NCBI RefSeq assembly: GCF_000150955.2
Contig: NC_011684.1
Span: forward strand, 124,001 to 188,000
From: Phaeodactylum tricornutum CCAP 1055/1
Taxonomy: Eukaryota > Bacillariophyta > Bacillariophyceae > Surirellales > Neidiaceae
DNA: 64,000 bases
Direction of reading: 5' to 3'
Shown: one piece after another, positions 1 to 10,768 of the stretch
How the letters are laid out: every line of letters starts with the position of its first letter
Position numbering within the stretch: position 1 is the first letter of the stretch
The notes under the pieces: model-generated
The model's database searches: none
The model's input: only the letters and a program-made list of their open reading frames with translations
What the model was told of the DNA's origin: nothing
Translations under genes and position numbers: made by a program

Positions 1-789
1 GGACACGCAAGAATGGTGAGCGTTGGCGGCGCGGGCTTGGACGTTATCCCGGAGCAGTGCGTTCCAGAACCGGAACAAACAGCCGGGCTGGACGAGCTTG
101 ACCGGTACAACGGGCGACCCTGCCGTCGTGTGTGGCCGACGCCGGATTGGATTGAGGGTCAAATATTCATCGGTATCGACGTGGAGTACCCAGGTTGCGT
201 TCCGCTCCCGCCAGTGGCGGTAACAGTGTGTGAGGAGTGTGACTTGACGGTAGCGGTGATTGTTGATACGGGTGCGATCGGCGACGACTTGCGCGGCCGA
301 TTCGTGACCCACGTGCCACTGGGAGCGTTGGGCGTCGCCCGAGACGTAGCGGGGTGGAATGTGGTAACCGAGCGTCCGGAAGGATTCCGGCAGATAATCG
401 ACGTCGTCCCAGACTCGCACATCCAGATCGGTCACTTCCGTCCAACGCGTGAGAGTCGCGCGGGGCGAAGTACGACTGCTGGGGTCGACGGCGACGAGCA
501 AATGACGGAGATTCCAAACGTGATAATGGTAGGCAATCCATTCGTCGAGAATGTCGTTGTCGTCTTTGATCAAAAGACAGGCCGCGAGCGAGTCGGACGT
601 GGATCGTTGGCTTTGTTGTCGGGACCGCGAGGAAGGACCGTGCCAGGCCATGGGACGGGATGGAATCAGCGTATCCGTAGCGGACGGTGTGTCGGAACGC
701 CACACTCTGTCGTTCCGCCACCACCACCAGCCCGAGACGAGGAGGGCGCAGACGCCCCGGCACGGAATGTTCCCGGTCCGACGGCGCAT
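1..789 (-). CDS. Glycosyltransferase, GT92/DUF23-like, C-terminus cut by window start
   Basis: The frame is open from an ATG at 789 to the window edge (263 codons seen). A short N-terminus with a hydrophobic, Trp-rich stretch (about residues 10-24) suggests a type II Golgi signal anchor. A domain follows that starts with CLLIKDDNDILDEW (about residues 69-82), the usual opening of GT92/DUF23-like enzymes. It continues with VWDDVDYLP and then the DxD-type motif HVDTDEYL near residue 202, which in GT-A folds binds the metal and nucleotide sugar. From family knowledge it would transfer a sugar to glycans in the Golgi; donor and acceptor cannot be told. The gene is divergent to the carnitine acyltransferase. 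Other open frames over the same DNA are shadows. The family is large in diatoms (recalled), so the subfamily is uncertain. Confidence 0.72.
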   Translation of the reverse strand, partial: MRRRTGNIPCRGVCALLVSGWWWWRNDRVWRSDTPSATDTLIPSRPMAWHGPSSRSRQQSQRSTSDSLAACLLIKDDNDILDEWIAYHYHVWNLRHLLVAVDPSSRTSPRATLTRWTEVTDLDVRVWDDVDYLPESFRTLGYHIPPRYVSGDAQRSQWHVGHESAAQVVADRTRINNHRYRQVTLLTHCYRHWRERNATWVLHVDTDEYLTLNPIRRRPHTTAGSPVVPVKLVQPGCLFRFWNALLRDNVQARAANAHHSCVS

Positions 790-1618
790 TCCGATCGGTC
801 GTTTCCGTGACGCTCGACACCACGGACTGGTGGTGACCCCCCGTGTACCGATTCCTACCATGATGTCGAGACGACGAGAAATGTCGAACGAACGAATGGG
901 GAAGAGGTCGAAACCGGATCGAACCCCGTCGTTACCTTACAGGTAAACGTACCAGGACCGGAGTTTCGTGACGAGGTTTCGCGTTTCCATTCGTTCGCAC
1001 GCGGGACTACCATCGTTCCAGGCACAAGTCCGATTCCGATGGACGCTGACAGTGAGAATGAGACTCTAGTAGGAATGTCCACCTTTTTCATTCGGGTGGC
1101 TGTACTACTTGCCAACGGTCAGTGGAAGTATAGCGACACAGTCCGAGTCGTCACTGGTCCGACGACACGGCGCATCATCATCTCTACACCTCTTGAGAGA
1201 CACTCGATTCTCTTGTTGGCACCCCCCCCCCCCCCCCTTCACTCTCCCAACGAGTATCCCAAGTCCATCACTGGGGCAGAGGCACACACAGTCCACACTC
1301 TCTCACACACACACACACGATCTTCTGCGCACCAAAGCAACGCAAACGACACCGAGACACTCGTTTACATTCCTTGATTGATACCGATTCCAGACAACAC
1401 TTCAACAACACTCCAGCAACAATACTCAAGAAAGTCTCGGCGCTCGCATTGTCAACAATTGGTACGTGCCTGGTCGTCGCGGACGACGTTGGAATAGTCT
1501 GACGCGCTAGCGCTAGCTCTACAGTCACTCGCTCACATACTCACATATTCCCCTTCCATCTCGCTACCTGTTTTCCATTCGGCGTTTGCCCGGCACACAC
1601 TTTCGTCTCTCGAACAGT
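790..1618. other. Divergent intergenic/promoter region with simple repeats
   Basis: This 829-bp stretch lies between two divergently transcribed genes and should hold both promoters. It has a run of 16 C at 1222-1237 and a CA microsatellite at about 1304-1318. I see no convincing gene in it. Confidence 0.6.
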
Positions 1619-3768
1619 ATGTGGCGACGCGGCCGCATGAGTAGTATCACCAGTACCGTCACGACGATGGCAACGACGACACGTCGTCGCGCGAACGCCC
1701 GTCGCATTCTCTCCACGTCTGTACCCTTGCGTCCCTGGAAGACGTCCGTGGTGGAAAGTCACGGCGACTACCGCGCCGAAGCCTGGTTGGAAGACCACGT
1801 CGGGGGTGATCTCTACCGGTACCAGGCCGACTTGCCAATGTTGCCCGTGCCTACGTTGGCCCACACGCTCGAACGATTACTCCCCACCGTACTCCCCGTG
1901 TGTCGTCACGACGAAGAAATGGAATCCCTCCGACAAGCCGTCGACCGATTTCCCGAACAGGCAAGTACGCTTCAGGAACGGTTGCTCCATCGACAACAAC
2001 AACACGAAAACGCCAACTCGTCCTGGTTGCAGCACTGGTGGAACACGCTCGGCTATTTACAAGTCCGCGAATCCGTCGTCATTAACGTATCCTACTTTTT
2101 TCATCTGGCCGACGACCCTTCCGCCACCACACTCACGCAGCGTGGGGCCGCCCTCTTGACCGCCGCCGCACAGTACCGCCACCAAGTGTGCTCGGGATCC
2201 CTCGCACCCACCGTACTCGGTCGGGGGGAACGGGCCCAGCCACTCTGTAGTGCCGCCTACAAGTACATGTTCCACGCATCCCGTATCCCCCGTCCGCAAC
2301 AGGATTCCTACAAAATTTACGACCCCGCCCGTTACCGACACGCCGTCGTGGCACGGAAGGGACACTTTTACACTTTGAATCTGTGTGGGCCGGACCACGC
2401 CACGCCCTACCCCGTCGCCACCCTCCAAGCCGGATTGGAACGAATCGTCGCGCACGCGGACGCCATGCACGCACACCCGCCACCGCCCCAGCTCGGCTGG
2501 TTGACCACGGCCCCACGCGACGATTGGGCCGCCGCACGCCAAACCTTACTGGATACGGACCAGCAATACCAACGAAGCACCGTCTCGGACGCCTTGGAAC
2601 GACTCGAAAGTGGCGCCGTCTTGCTCTGTCTCGACGACGTACACGCCGTCAGTCGGTTGGAAATGGGGCAACTCTTACTCCACGGCGCCGGACACAATCG
2701 ATGGTTCGACAAGTCCGTCCAACTCGTTGTTACCGAAAACGGTAAGGCCGGATTGATCGGCGAACATTCCATGATGGACGGAATGCCCATGGTCGGACTC
2801 GCCGATCACTGTACCAAGGTCACCTACGAACAGTGTCTCCGAAAAAGTCCCACCGGGACCATGGTACCGGAACCCACGGTGGAACCGATTTTTAACACCC
2901 CCGAGTTCACGCAAATCTTACAGGATCCGATCGTACACAATCTCGTGGATCAAGGTACTTGTTGTGTTGGTGCGTCGTAGCGCTCGGTCACGTCGTTTCA
3001 AGTACTCACGTGTGTCTCTCGCTTTGGACTCAAATTAATCTCGACTACATAGCTAAAATGGACTGTGACGACTGGACCGGCCGCCACGCCATGCAGTCGC
3101 AAAGTTTCCAAGGCTACGGAAGCCAATTTATAAAACAGGCCGGTTTTTCTCCGGACGCCTTTGTCCAGATGGCCATGCAATTGGCCACCTACCGACTCTG
3201 GGGTGAACAGGCCGGTACGTACGAAGCGACGCAGGTTCGTCCGTTTCGACACGGACGGACCGAAACCACCCGCACCGTTTCGTTGGAAAGTGCGGCCTTT
3301 GTCCAACGCCTCGGACTCCGTCCCCAGTACAACGAGCACGATGCCGAGGTGCGTGGCGAGAAGCTACGGCTGTTGCGCGACGCCGTCCAGGCCCACGTGC
3401 GGTACATTGGTGCGGCGGCACAAGCCCAAGGCGTGGATCGACACTTTTTCGGACTTTCCATGCTCGTGGCTGACGGCGAAAAGGCCCCCGATCTGTACGC
3501 TCATCCCGCCTTTGTACGGGCCAAACGATGGCGGGTGAGTACCAGTCACCTGACACATCCCAAGATTGTCAATTGGGGCTACGGGGAAGTCGTGCCCGAC
3601 GGTGTGGGCTTGTCGTACTCCATTCATCCGCGCCATTGCGTCTTTAACGTGACGGCCTTGAAAGAAACCGGATGGGCGGAGAAGTTGTGCACGCTTTTGG
3701 AGGAAAGTCTGCTCGAATTGCGGACTCTCATCGAAATGGATCAAGCTCCGCCGTCGAGCAAACTGTAA
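1619..3768 (+). CDS. Carnitine O-acyltransferase (acetyltransferase-like) with C-terminal SKL
   Basis: Two exons, 1619..2954 and 3053..3768, give 683 residues, a normal size for the choline/carnitine acyltransferase family. The 98-nt intron (2955..3052) has GT-AG ends and splits a codon, giving DQAKMDCDDW across the junction. The catalytic His lies in GEHSMMDG near residue 381. The CoA/carnitine-side motif RPFRHGRTETTR is in exon 2, as is the helix around SPDAFVQMAMQLA. The enzyme reversibly transfers short-chain acyl groups between CoA and carnitine for transport between organelles. The N-terminus is rich in Arg/Ser/Thr with almost no acid (MWRRGRMSSITS, then RRRANARRILSTS), like a mitochondrial presequence. 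The last three residues are SKL, a canonical peroxisomal PTS1. The first ATG of the frame was chosen; the frame extends slightly upstream without an ATG. Confidence 0.9.
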
Positions 3769-3984
3769 ACGGGCGAACGAAAAAGCCTCGCCGCTACGCC
3801 GGATCTATTTACAAACTTACTAAAGGTTACCTCGTTGTCTTTCTTTTTTAATTTCGCCCCCTCTTGCTACCGTCGCTTCGTTCGAGGAAATGCTTGGGCT
3901 TTATGCGACTTTCCCGTGCTATTTACGTGACGATTCGTGTCGCTCGTCGCGGGCGCCTTCGGGTGGCTCCAAACCGACCTTTCG

Positions 3985-6810
3985 TCATTCATTGCTCTTC
4001 CCGATTGGTTCGTTGGCAATTTTGGTACCGGCCGCTGGACGTTTACCCTTGAAGGTACGACGACGAGATTCACGCATTTTACCAGGACGGCCTGCGCTCT
4101 TGGTGGCGGCAGTCCCGTCTCCTCCGGGCAACAGGCGTGCGCCGCCTTCCTCGACCAGCATACTGGTACTGAGACTCGCCTTGGACGCATCGGCAGGTGC
4201 CGACAGCGGTGCGTCAACCACCGGACGCTGCTTTTTACGCCGGTTTGCATTTCGTTTCGGTACCGTGCCATTCTCTATTTTGGAGAGACCGATATCGTTG
4301 GCTTTCTTTGCTTTTGTTTTCAAGTCATCCAAATGTGACTGTCGCGTGTGCTGCGTTTGCTTCTCTGACTGGGTTGGCACACTATCTGGGTTATTCTCAC
4401 TCTTATCAGCGATAACGGTATCGGTATTGACAGCATTGCCAGTGTTGGTTCGCGCTACCCTCTGCTTGCGACGGCTCTCCCAGTGGGGGTTTTCCTTTGT
4501 GCTAATGGAAGTAGGATCGATGTTATCGGTATCGCTTTTCTTCCGGATGTCAATTTTCTCAGAATTGCTCTCCTTCTCCGAGGCCTCCAAAGGAAGGGGT
4601 TTGCGGACTGGTTCTCCACTAGGATGGTTGGTCTCCGAGCTCACATTCGCCTTCTTGGTCGTACGCGCTTTGTCGATGTGTGACGCAGCTTTTGGCTTTT
4701 TCTTTTTCCCTACCTCCCTGTGAACAAAATCCTTCTTTTTGTTCCTGCCTCTAGTTTCCTTCGGTTTGGAAGGGAACGGCCACAACTGTGCAGGCGGTTG
4801 ACTCTGTAAGTCCTCCGCCAAGAGCCGTAGTTTTCTGCCCAGATATTGCTCGGCTTGCGCCAATCGGGCGGTGATCTCGCGGATACCCCACTCGCTAGCG
4901 GGGATACCCAAATCATGAGGGCAGTGTGAATCGTACGTCTCGAAAGGATCCTCAATGCACCAAAAGCCCAAATATGATTTGCGAAAGACGGTTTTAGGTA
5001 GAAACGTGTCCCGACCAAGTTTGATGGACACCGTCAAGATGGAAGGGTATTCCACGACGTAAAAGCGGAAAAATCCGTACAATAGACTCGTCACCGACAC
5101 CGATTCCATCGCCGGCGCTCGTTGCCATACCGACGAGACATCCTCCCACTTGAGGTAAAACGTGTCGAGGTTGTTGACGTTGTGCCATTCGTTCCTGGGA
5201 TCTCGGGATATTCCCGCCGCCTGCGCCAACTCGGGACTTTGCAAGTTGGGTACAAAGACTACGTTCTGTAGGTAGAAAATGACCAAATTCATCCACGCGT
5301 ATGAGCTGAGTGTATTGTGTTGGGAAGAGCAAATACCAAACGCCTTGGCCCAGCGCTTGACTGCAATCATGAGGGCCTTGACGCGATCATCCACGATGGA
5401 ATACTCACGCAGTAGCGACGAGTTGACGAAGGCAATGTCGTTGAGAAAGCATACGTCAAAGTCAATGGATCCGTCGACCGTGTACGGGTTGTTGGCTCCC
5501 AGATACGTGCCCTTTATTACGGGCACCCGGGCCCGGGTGACGGGTTGCATAGCCCGAAATTCGTGTTTTCGCCGTTCCATGGTCCGACAAACTGCGTAGA
5601 CCAAAGACTTCATTTCGCTTTCGTACCGTTGTACAGGACATTTGCCTATTTCGAATTGGTCTTTGACCTCTCGTGCACGCTTAAAATCCAAACTCAGATC
5701 CACGTCAGACGATTTACCCAAACTCAAATCGCTGAGACAGCTTCCGTAGACGCTCAGGCGAGCATCGGGAAATCGTTGTTGAATGAGCTTCGACAAGTGC
5801 TCGTGTAGAATATTGATGGATCGAGTGTACGCTTGGTGATCCTCCTCGTCCTGGTCTTGACGAAGCCCACATTCGCAATCCCAGACTTTCGTGGCTTCCA
5901 CCATCGCATCTATATCTTCGAGTTGCAACCATGCCAAGGGATGTTGAGCGACCCAGGAAGTCGGCGTCGATGCCGAGCTGTTGAAGCCACCCAGGACTTG
6001 CCGTTGCAAGGAATACAAACTGTCGTGCAGGTCGCCACAGCGAAAACGCTCCAACAAGGACGCCAGTGTGTTGCGCGTTGGGTCGTGCATATCTTGTGTG
6101 ATACCAATGGCTTGCCAAAGGGTGCAGAAGGATATAAAAAGGCTTTTTGTGAACCGCTGCGTGCTGACATCCCATACCTGGGTTCCGAAAAGCCAGCAGC
6201 GAGCCTTGCCGCTTTTCTCACTGCCCGTCAATTTAACGCTGCCTATTTCCAGATCCTGGTTGTTTCGTTGTTCGTGCCAAAACATTTTGAGTAAAACGGG
6301 TGTCAGGATGGTAAGGGAGTTGACGAATCGGGCTGTGCGAATCCAAGGATCAGATGGTGTACTATCTCCATCTCCTTTCACGTTGCAGTCTTGGTCCATG
6401 GCCAATTCGTTGACCGTTAATTTTTTCTGGAGCCGTTCGCGTTGTTTTTCCAGAGCCTCCTTTTTGGAATCTGCCCGCTTGCTGCGCCGGATGGGCGGGT
6501 CCTCAGCGTCGCGGTGGTGGAAGTGCTGCAAATCGTTCAAGGCACCTTGGATCCGGTCGGTCACGTTGTGAACACGTGTGAGATGCTTCCACCAGTCCTC
6601 CCCGTCCGTGGGAGTGTTGTGTGCCGTCGTGGACGGAGGATGCGCACTAACCGGTTCATTCGTGTACGTTGGCCGAGAAGTGTCCCGGAACAGATCGAGG
6701 AGACCAATGGTGGATGTGAGCAAAGGTAGGGATGGCAGGCACTCCTCGCCTCCATCCGCGTCATGGCTACGCACCCACAGAAATCCGTCGGATATTTCCA
6801 TCGTAGTCAT
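3985..6810 (-). CDS. Non-canonical poly(A)/poly(U) polymerase (TUTase/TRF4-like nucleotidyltransferase)
   Basis: An intronless frame of 941 residues, starting at MTTMEISDGFLW. The nucleotidyltransferase signature is YGSCLSDLSLGKSSDVDLSL near residue 353: the GS motif and the two metal-binding Asp. The third Asp is probably in VDGSIDFDVCF. A PAP-associated region follows, with LSSYAWMNLVIFYLQ and SLLYGFFRFYVVEYP (about residues 480-590). The tail, from about residue 670, is long, charged and Lys/Ser/Thr-rich, probably disordered and RNA- or nucleus-directed. Family members add A or U residues to RNA 3' ends for decay or processing; which base cannot be told. The gene is convergent with the carnitine acyltransferase and lies just upstream of a broken paralogue (7552..10014) in the same orientation. 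Confidence 0.88.
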   Translation of the reverse strand: MTTMEISDGFLWVRSHDADGGEECLPSLPLLTSTIGLLDLFRDTSRPTYTNEPVSAHPPSTTAHNTPTDGEDWWKHLTRVHNVTDRIQGALNDLQHFHHRDAEDPPIRRSKRADSKKEALEKQRERLQKKLTVNELAMDQDCNVKGDGDSTPSDPWIRTARFVNSLTILTPVLLKMFWHEQRNNQDLEIGSVKLTGSEKSGKARCWLFGTQVWDVSTQRFTKSLFISFCTLWQAIGITQDMHDPTRNTLASLLERFRCGDLHDSLYSLQRQVLGGFNSSASTPTSWVAQHPLAWLQLEDIDAMVEATKVWDCECGLRQDQDEEDHQAYTRSINILHEHLSKLIQQRFPDARLSVYGSCLSDLSLGKSSDVDLSLDFKRAREVKDQFEIGKCPVQRYESEMKSLVYAVCRTMERRKHEFRAMQPVTRARVPVIKGTYLGANNPYTVDGSIDFDVCFLNDIAFVNSSLLREYSIVDDRVKALMIAVKRWAKAFGICSSQHNTLSSYAWMNLVIFYLQNVVFVPNLQSPELAQAAGISRDPRNEWHNVNNLDTFYLKWEDVSSVWQRAPAMESVSVTSLLYGFFRFYVVEYPSILTVSIKLGRDTFLPKTVFRKSYLGFWCIEDPFETYDSHCPHDLGIPASEWGIREITARLAQAEQYLGRKLRLLAEDLQSQPPAQLWPFPSKPKETRGRNKKKDFVHREVGKKKKPKAASHIDKARTTKKANVSSETNHPSGEPVRKPLPLEASEKESNSEKIDIRKKSDTDNIDPTSISTKENPHWESRRKQRVARTNTGNAVNTDTVIADKSENNPDSVPTQSEKQTQHTRQSHLDDLKTKAKKANDIGLSKIENGTVPKRNANRRKKQRPVVDAPLSAPADASKASLSTSMLVEEGGARLLPGGDGTAATKSAGRPGKMRESRRRTFKGKRPAAGTKIANEPIGKSNE

Positions 6811-7551
6811 TGTAGACACAGGGGCTACAGAGGAAATGGAGTGAGGTATGCAGTCTCTTCGAAGGGATATAGACTCCACACTCTCCTTTTGCTTACCCAG
6901 CGTATATAGAGTCAGTTGGGGATCATCCACAAGACCACTTGTATTGTTTTGGCACCTTCTATGAGAGCAATGAGGAACCAATCTCAGAAGAATTTGCAAC
7001 GGATGGATAACTGATGGTCGTTTTGGTTCTTATGGAATACTGACAGTGAGTTTTCGATCAGATCGCGATATCGATTGTATAATCGGCTGCAGCGAAGAAC
7101 TACCTACTACTAGTCTACACAAAATTGTTATTGTTGCTTCACATTCAGTCAGCAACTGATTATGCGACCCTCTATATGGACAGCGTCTTGACATTCATTT
7201 TATAGGTTGCCCATCTCGGCCTGTTAATTGTTATGACGAACGGACGGGACATTTCAATCCTTCGATAGATCTATTGATATCTTGACAAGAGATGTAAAAC
7301 TAGTAACACAGGCCCTGCTGCACGATAAAATGCCGTTAATTAGCTGTGAAGAGAGGGTAGCCTCATAATATTCAATGCACCTTATTCCAAGGCCTTCCGT
7401 TAGTTCTTGAACAATTCTTCATTCTGCGAGCACCCAACAACAGAACAAGCAGAGAATGCTCGATCGCGCTAGACGGTCACTTTCCGATTCCAGCAGAAAA
7501 ATCAGAGCTTTGCAATTAATGGGCATTCCAGATGCCAGGTTATCTCCTTGC
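6811..7551. other. Intergenic, no gene seen
   Basis: 741 bp between the intact nucleotidyltransferase gene and its broken tandem copy. It should hold the promoter of the intact gene and the 3' flank of the copy. It is AT-richer than the genes, and I see no ORF, RNA gene or repeat that I can support. Confidence 0.5.
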
Positions 7552-10014
7552 TCACGGGCGCCGGCATACGTTTAACAGCAGTTCGAAGGCTGTACGCCAC
7601 TTGGAAGGGATTGGTATACCTGCAGTAAGAAAGGCTGCTGGCTTTGTCCATACTAAAGTGGTGGCGATTGAACGTGTTGTCCTTGATTTTGATGAGATTG
7701 ACGGAGTTGACCGAATTGATGAGCAGAGCCTGGAGTTGTATGTGCAATGACACTGCTTTGGAATGACCCCTAGTTCTGCATGTAAGGAACCAGTTGTTCG
7801 TCCACGTCGTTCGCATCGTCCTCCTGATACCGGATTATAGAGATGGTATTGCTGTGAAGGATCATTTTGTACAGAAAAGTTTCGTATAGTATGTGGTCGG
7901 CCTTGTGGGTAGTGTCTTGACGTTTGAGGACGGAATAAGTATTGCTGCGCAAAACTTCTGTATCCAGGATAAAAACGTAATTGATCTTGTCGGTGTTGTG
8001 TTGTTGAGGTAAAATAGCTGTGTTCGGAGCCGCGTGGCGATTGCGACGACGTTTGTGGTTTCATCTCCTCACCTTTCTTCTTTCGTGGTTTCTTTGCCAC
8101 GGGAGGGGACGGCCACAAGCGCTTCGGAGGCGGAATGCTCGTATCCTCCGCCAACAGCCGTAGCTTTGCGCCCAGATACTGCTCGGCTTGCGCTAATCGG
8201 TAAGTGATCTCGCGGACCCCGCCCACGCCGGCCGTAATGGCCAAATCATGAGGGCAGTGCGTGTCGTACGTCTCGAAAGGATCCTCAATGCACCAAAAGC
8301 CCAACGATGATTTACGAAAGACGGTTTTAGGTAGAAACGTGTCCCGACCAAGTTTGATGGACACCGTCAAGATGGAAGGGTACTCCACGACGTAAAAGCG
8401 GAAAAATCCGTACAATAGACTCGTCACCGACACCGATTCCATCGCCGGCGCTCGTTGCCATACCGACGAGACATCCTCCCACTTGAGGTAAAACGTGTCG
8501 AGGTTGTTGACGTCGTGCCATTCGTTCCTGGGATCTCGGGATATTCCCGCCGCCTGCGCCAACTCGGGACTTTGCAAGTTGGGTACAAAGCCTACGTTCT
8601 GTAGGTAGAAAATGACCAGATTCATCCACGCGTATGAGCTGAGTGTATTGTGTTGGGAAGAGCAAATACCAAACGCCTTGGCCCAGCGCTTGACTGCAAT
8701 CATGAGGGCCTTGACGCGATCATCCACGATGGAATACTCACGCAGTAGCGACGAGTTGACGACGGCAATGTCGTTGAGAAAGCATACGTCAAAGTCAATG
8801 GATCCGTCGACCGTGTACGGGTTGTTGGCTCCCAGATACGTGCCCTTTATTACGGGCACCCGGGCCCGGGTGACGGGTTGCATAGCCCGAAATTCGTGTT
8901 TTCGCCGTTCCATGGTCCGACAAACTGCGTAGACCAAAGACTTCATTTCGCTTTCGTACCGTTGTACAGGACATTTGCCTATTTCGAATTGGTCTTTGAC
9001 CTTTCGTGCACGCTTAAAATCCAAACTCAGATCCACGTCAGACGATTTACCCAAACTCAAATCGCTGAGACAGCTTCCGTAGACGCCCAGGCGCGCATCG
9101 GGAAATCGTTGTTGAACGAGCGTCGACAAGTGCTCGTGTAGAATATTGATGGCTCGCGTGTACGCTTGACGTTCGTTGCGGTCCTGGTGGAGTCCACAGG
9201 CAACATCCCAAAGGTGGGTGGCGGCCATTGACCGGGCGTCCCGATCGGCGAGTGGGAGCGTCGTCCAGGGCGGTTGCCTATTGCTCCGTCGCGCTCGGTA
9301 ATAGTCGTGCACGAGTTGTCGGAGTCGCTGCATGGTGCCATACCTCTCACCGCGGTAAAAGTGCTCCCACAAGGCCGGGAGAGTGTCCGGGGTGGCGTAT
9401 CGGGCGTGAGACCCATCCGGCGCCACACCGTGACACTCCACTCTCGGTACATCTTGTGGGTGTCCCGCTGGTGGGCCACGTCCCAGACATGTGTGCCCAG
9501 TATCCAGCAGCGTTGCTTGGTGCCGGGACCTCCCGTCAAAGAGACGGCGTCCCGAACGAGATTGGTCTCGTGACGGTGTGGGTGGTGCCAGATGCGGAGC
9601 AGCACGGGGGTCACCATGGTGAGAGAATTGAGGACACGGGCGACCCGTCACCAGGAATCAAAGCGGACGGCTTGGTCGTCTCGTGAGTACCAAACGACGT
9701 TGGATCGACAGGGTAATGGTCGTGTGGAAAACACTGTAGTTCCTGCAGGACCCGACGCGTTTTGATCCATCACATTGTAACGCACGGGTCCGATGTCGGG
9801 AGTTGTCCCAAGGGTGGATGGGATTGGCCGTCGGCGCGTCCGCACCTTGCCCGGGAAATTCGTTCGTGTACGTTTCCCACCAGGATTTATACTGGAGTAG
9901 TGTGAGGAGACGAGTCGTGGACGTGAGCAAGGGCAACCATGGCTTTTTCGGATTGTCGTCGTGACACCACACAAGTCCGTGCGCCAGTTCCAGCCGCCGC
10001 TCTGGTGAGGGCAT
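7552..10014 (-). pseudogene. Broken tandem paralogue of the TUTase/TRF4-like nucleotidyltransferase
   Basis: This copy follows the intact gene in the same orientation. Its N-terminus (from the ATG at 10014) matches the intact gene weakly: WLPLLTST against LPLLTSTIG, and later PVLLRIWHH against PVLLKMFWHEQ. The C-terminal two thirds are nearly identical, including the whole YGSCLSDLSLGKSSDVDLSL catalytic region. The N-terminal part is spread over three frames. One change falls near 9740, an in-frame TGA at about 9645-9647 follows the segment matching DPWIRTARFVNSL, and another frame change lies near 9400. No GT-AG intron explains them. The open frame from 9651 still covers the full catalytic and PAP-associated domains, so a shorter protein remains possible. 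The C-terminal tail (Gln/Ser/Arg-rich) is unlike that of the intact gene. Confidence 0.7.
8318..9088 (-). repeat. Near-identical core shared with 4985..5755
   Basis: About 770 bp of the two nucleotidyltransferase copies match with only a handful of differences, at a constant offset of 3,333 bp. On both sides the similarity falls sharply to typical paralogue level. This is seen by direct reading of both stretches. The likely cause is gene conversion, or selection plus recent partial duplication. Confidence 0.8.
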
Positions 10015-10768
10015 ACGGAAACAAGCAGAAACAAAAGATACTTTTCCACGGACTGAGTGTGTGTCACCCCGCCCGAGACAGGAACGGTTGGCGGCTTCAA
10101 TGTGGCGTCGGTCGGAATGGAAACGAGGCGTGTGATTGTCCATCGGTACTCGGTTGGGTGCTGCCGTGGGGACCTTGTGTGGGAGAGTATGTCATAGGTA
10201 CACGGCATCGGGTGCGGGGATGCCGATCCAAACAGTAGGTGTGTAGGGGTCGGGTTGCTCGACGGGGTGGATGTGAGACGTTGGATTCCGTGAAGAGTGA
10301 ACGTGACTCGTAACCCTACTGTTGTTCTAGGGGAATGGTCGGGGCCGCGAAAAGAACAGCGGCCTGTGTGCACCATGTCCTACGAACCAGTACCAGTCAC
10401 CGATACGGACAGTGAATACTTACAGTTACCCATACAGCATGATTCCTAGCGCACGGCGTTCGCACCACCCAGAACCTCGCCAACGTCGAGGACGGGGGTT
10501 TTTCCTTTCTCGTCCAATCCGTAATTCGCCAACGGCAACTCTTGGCGTGCCGTCTTGCTCTTGTTCTTTCGACTCCTGCTACTATAACTATCACTGCTCG
10601 AGTGGTGGTTTCGTCCAACGCAGAAACCAGGCGACCCCCGGGACGTACACCGCCGACGGACTGAATAGTTTCGCTCCGGCTTTGGTGGTGGAGTGCTTGC
10701 TTGTCTGTCGCTTGCTTGTGGTTGAGTGCGTGTCTGTCTGTCACTTGCTGTTCCTTGCAACTGGATCA
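10015..10768. other. Divergent intergenic/promoter region
   Basis: 754 bp between the broken nucleotidyltransferase copy and the EDEM-like gene. The EDEM frame is open back to about 10412, with an in-frame ATG at 10439, but that part is low-complexity and lies before the signal peptide. I treat it as 5' leader. Nothing else is supported. Confidence 0.5.

Noticed and set aside
13-810. 265-codon plus-strand frame at the window start
   Set aside because: It lies antisense to the glycosyltransferase, whose motifs are clear in the minus-strand frame.
1200-1380. Overlapping frames rich in Pro/His/Ser near the poly-C and CA repeats
   Set aside because: They are products of simple repeats, with no homology or good start.
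7552-10014. Reading the second nucleotidyltransferase copy as an intact intron-containing gene
   Set aside because: No GT-AG pairs of plausible length restore the frame at the break points, and one break is an in-frame stop at a conserved segment.
9648-10376. 242-codon minus-strand frame over the start of the broken nucleotidyltransferase copy
   Set aside because: Only a short part matches the paralogue; most of it is out of frame with the homologous protein.
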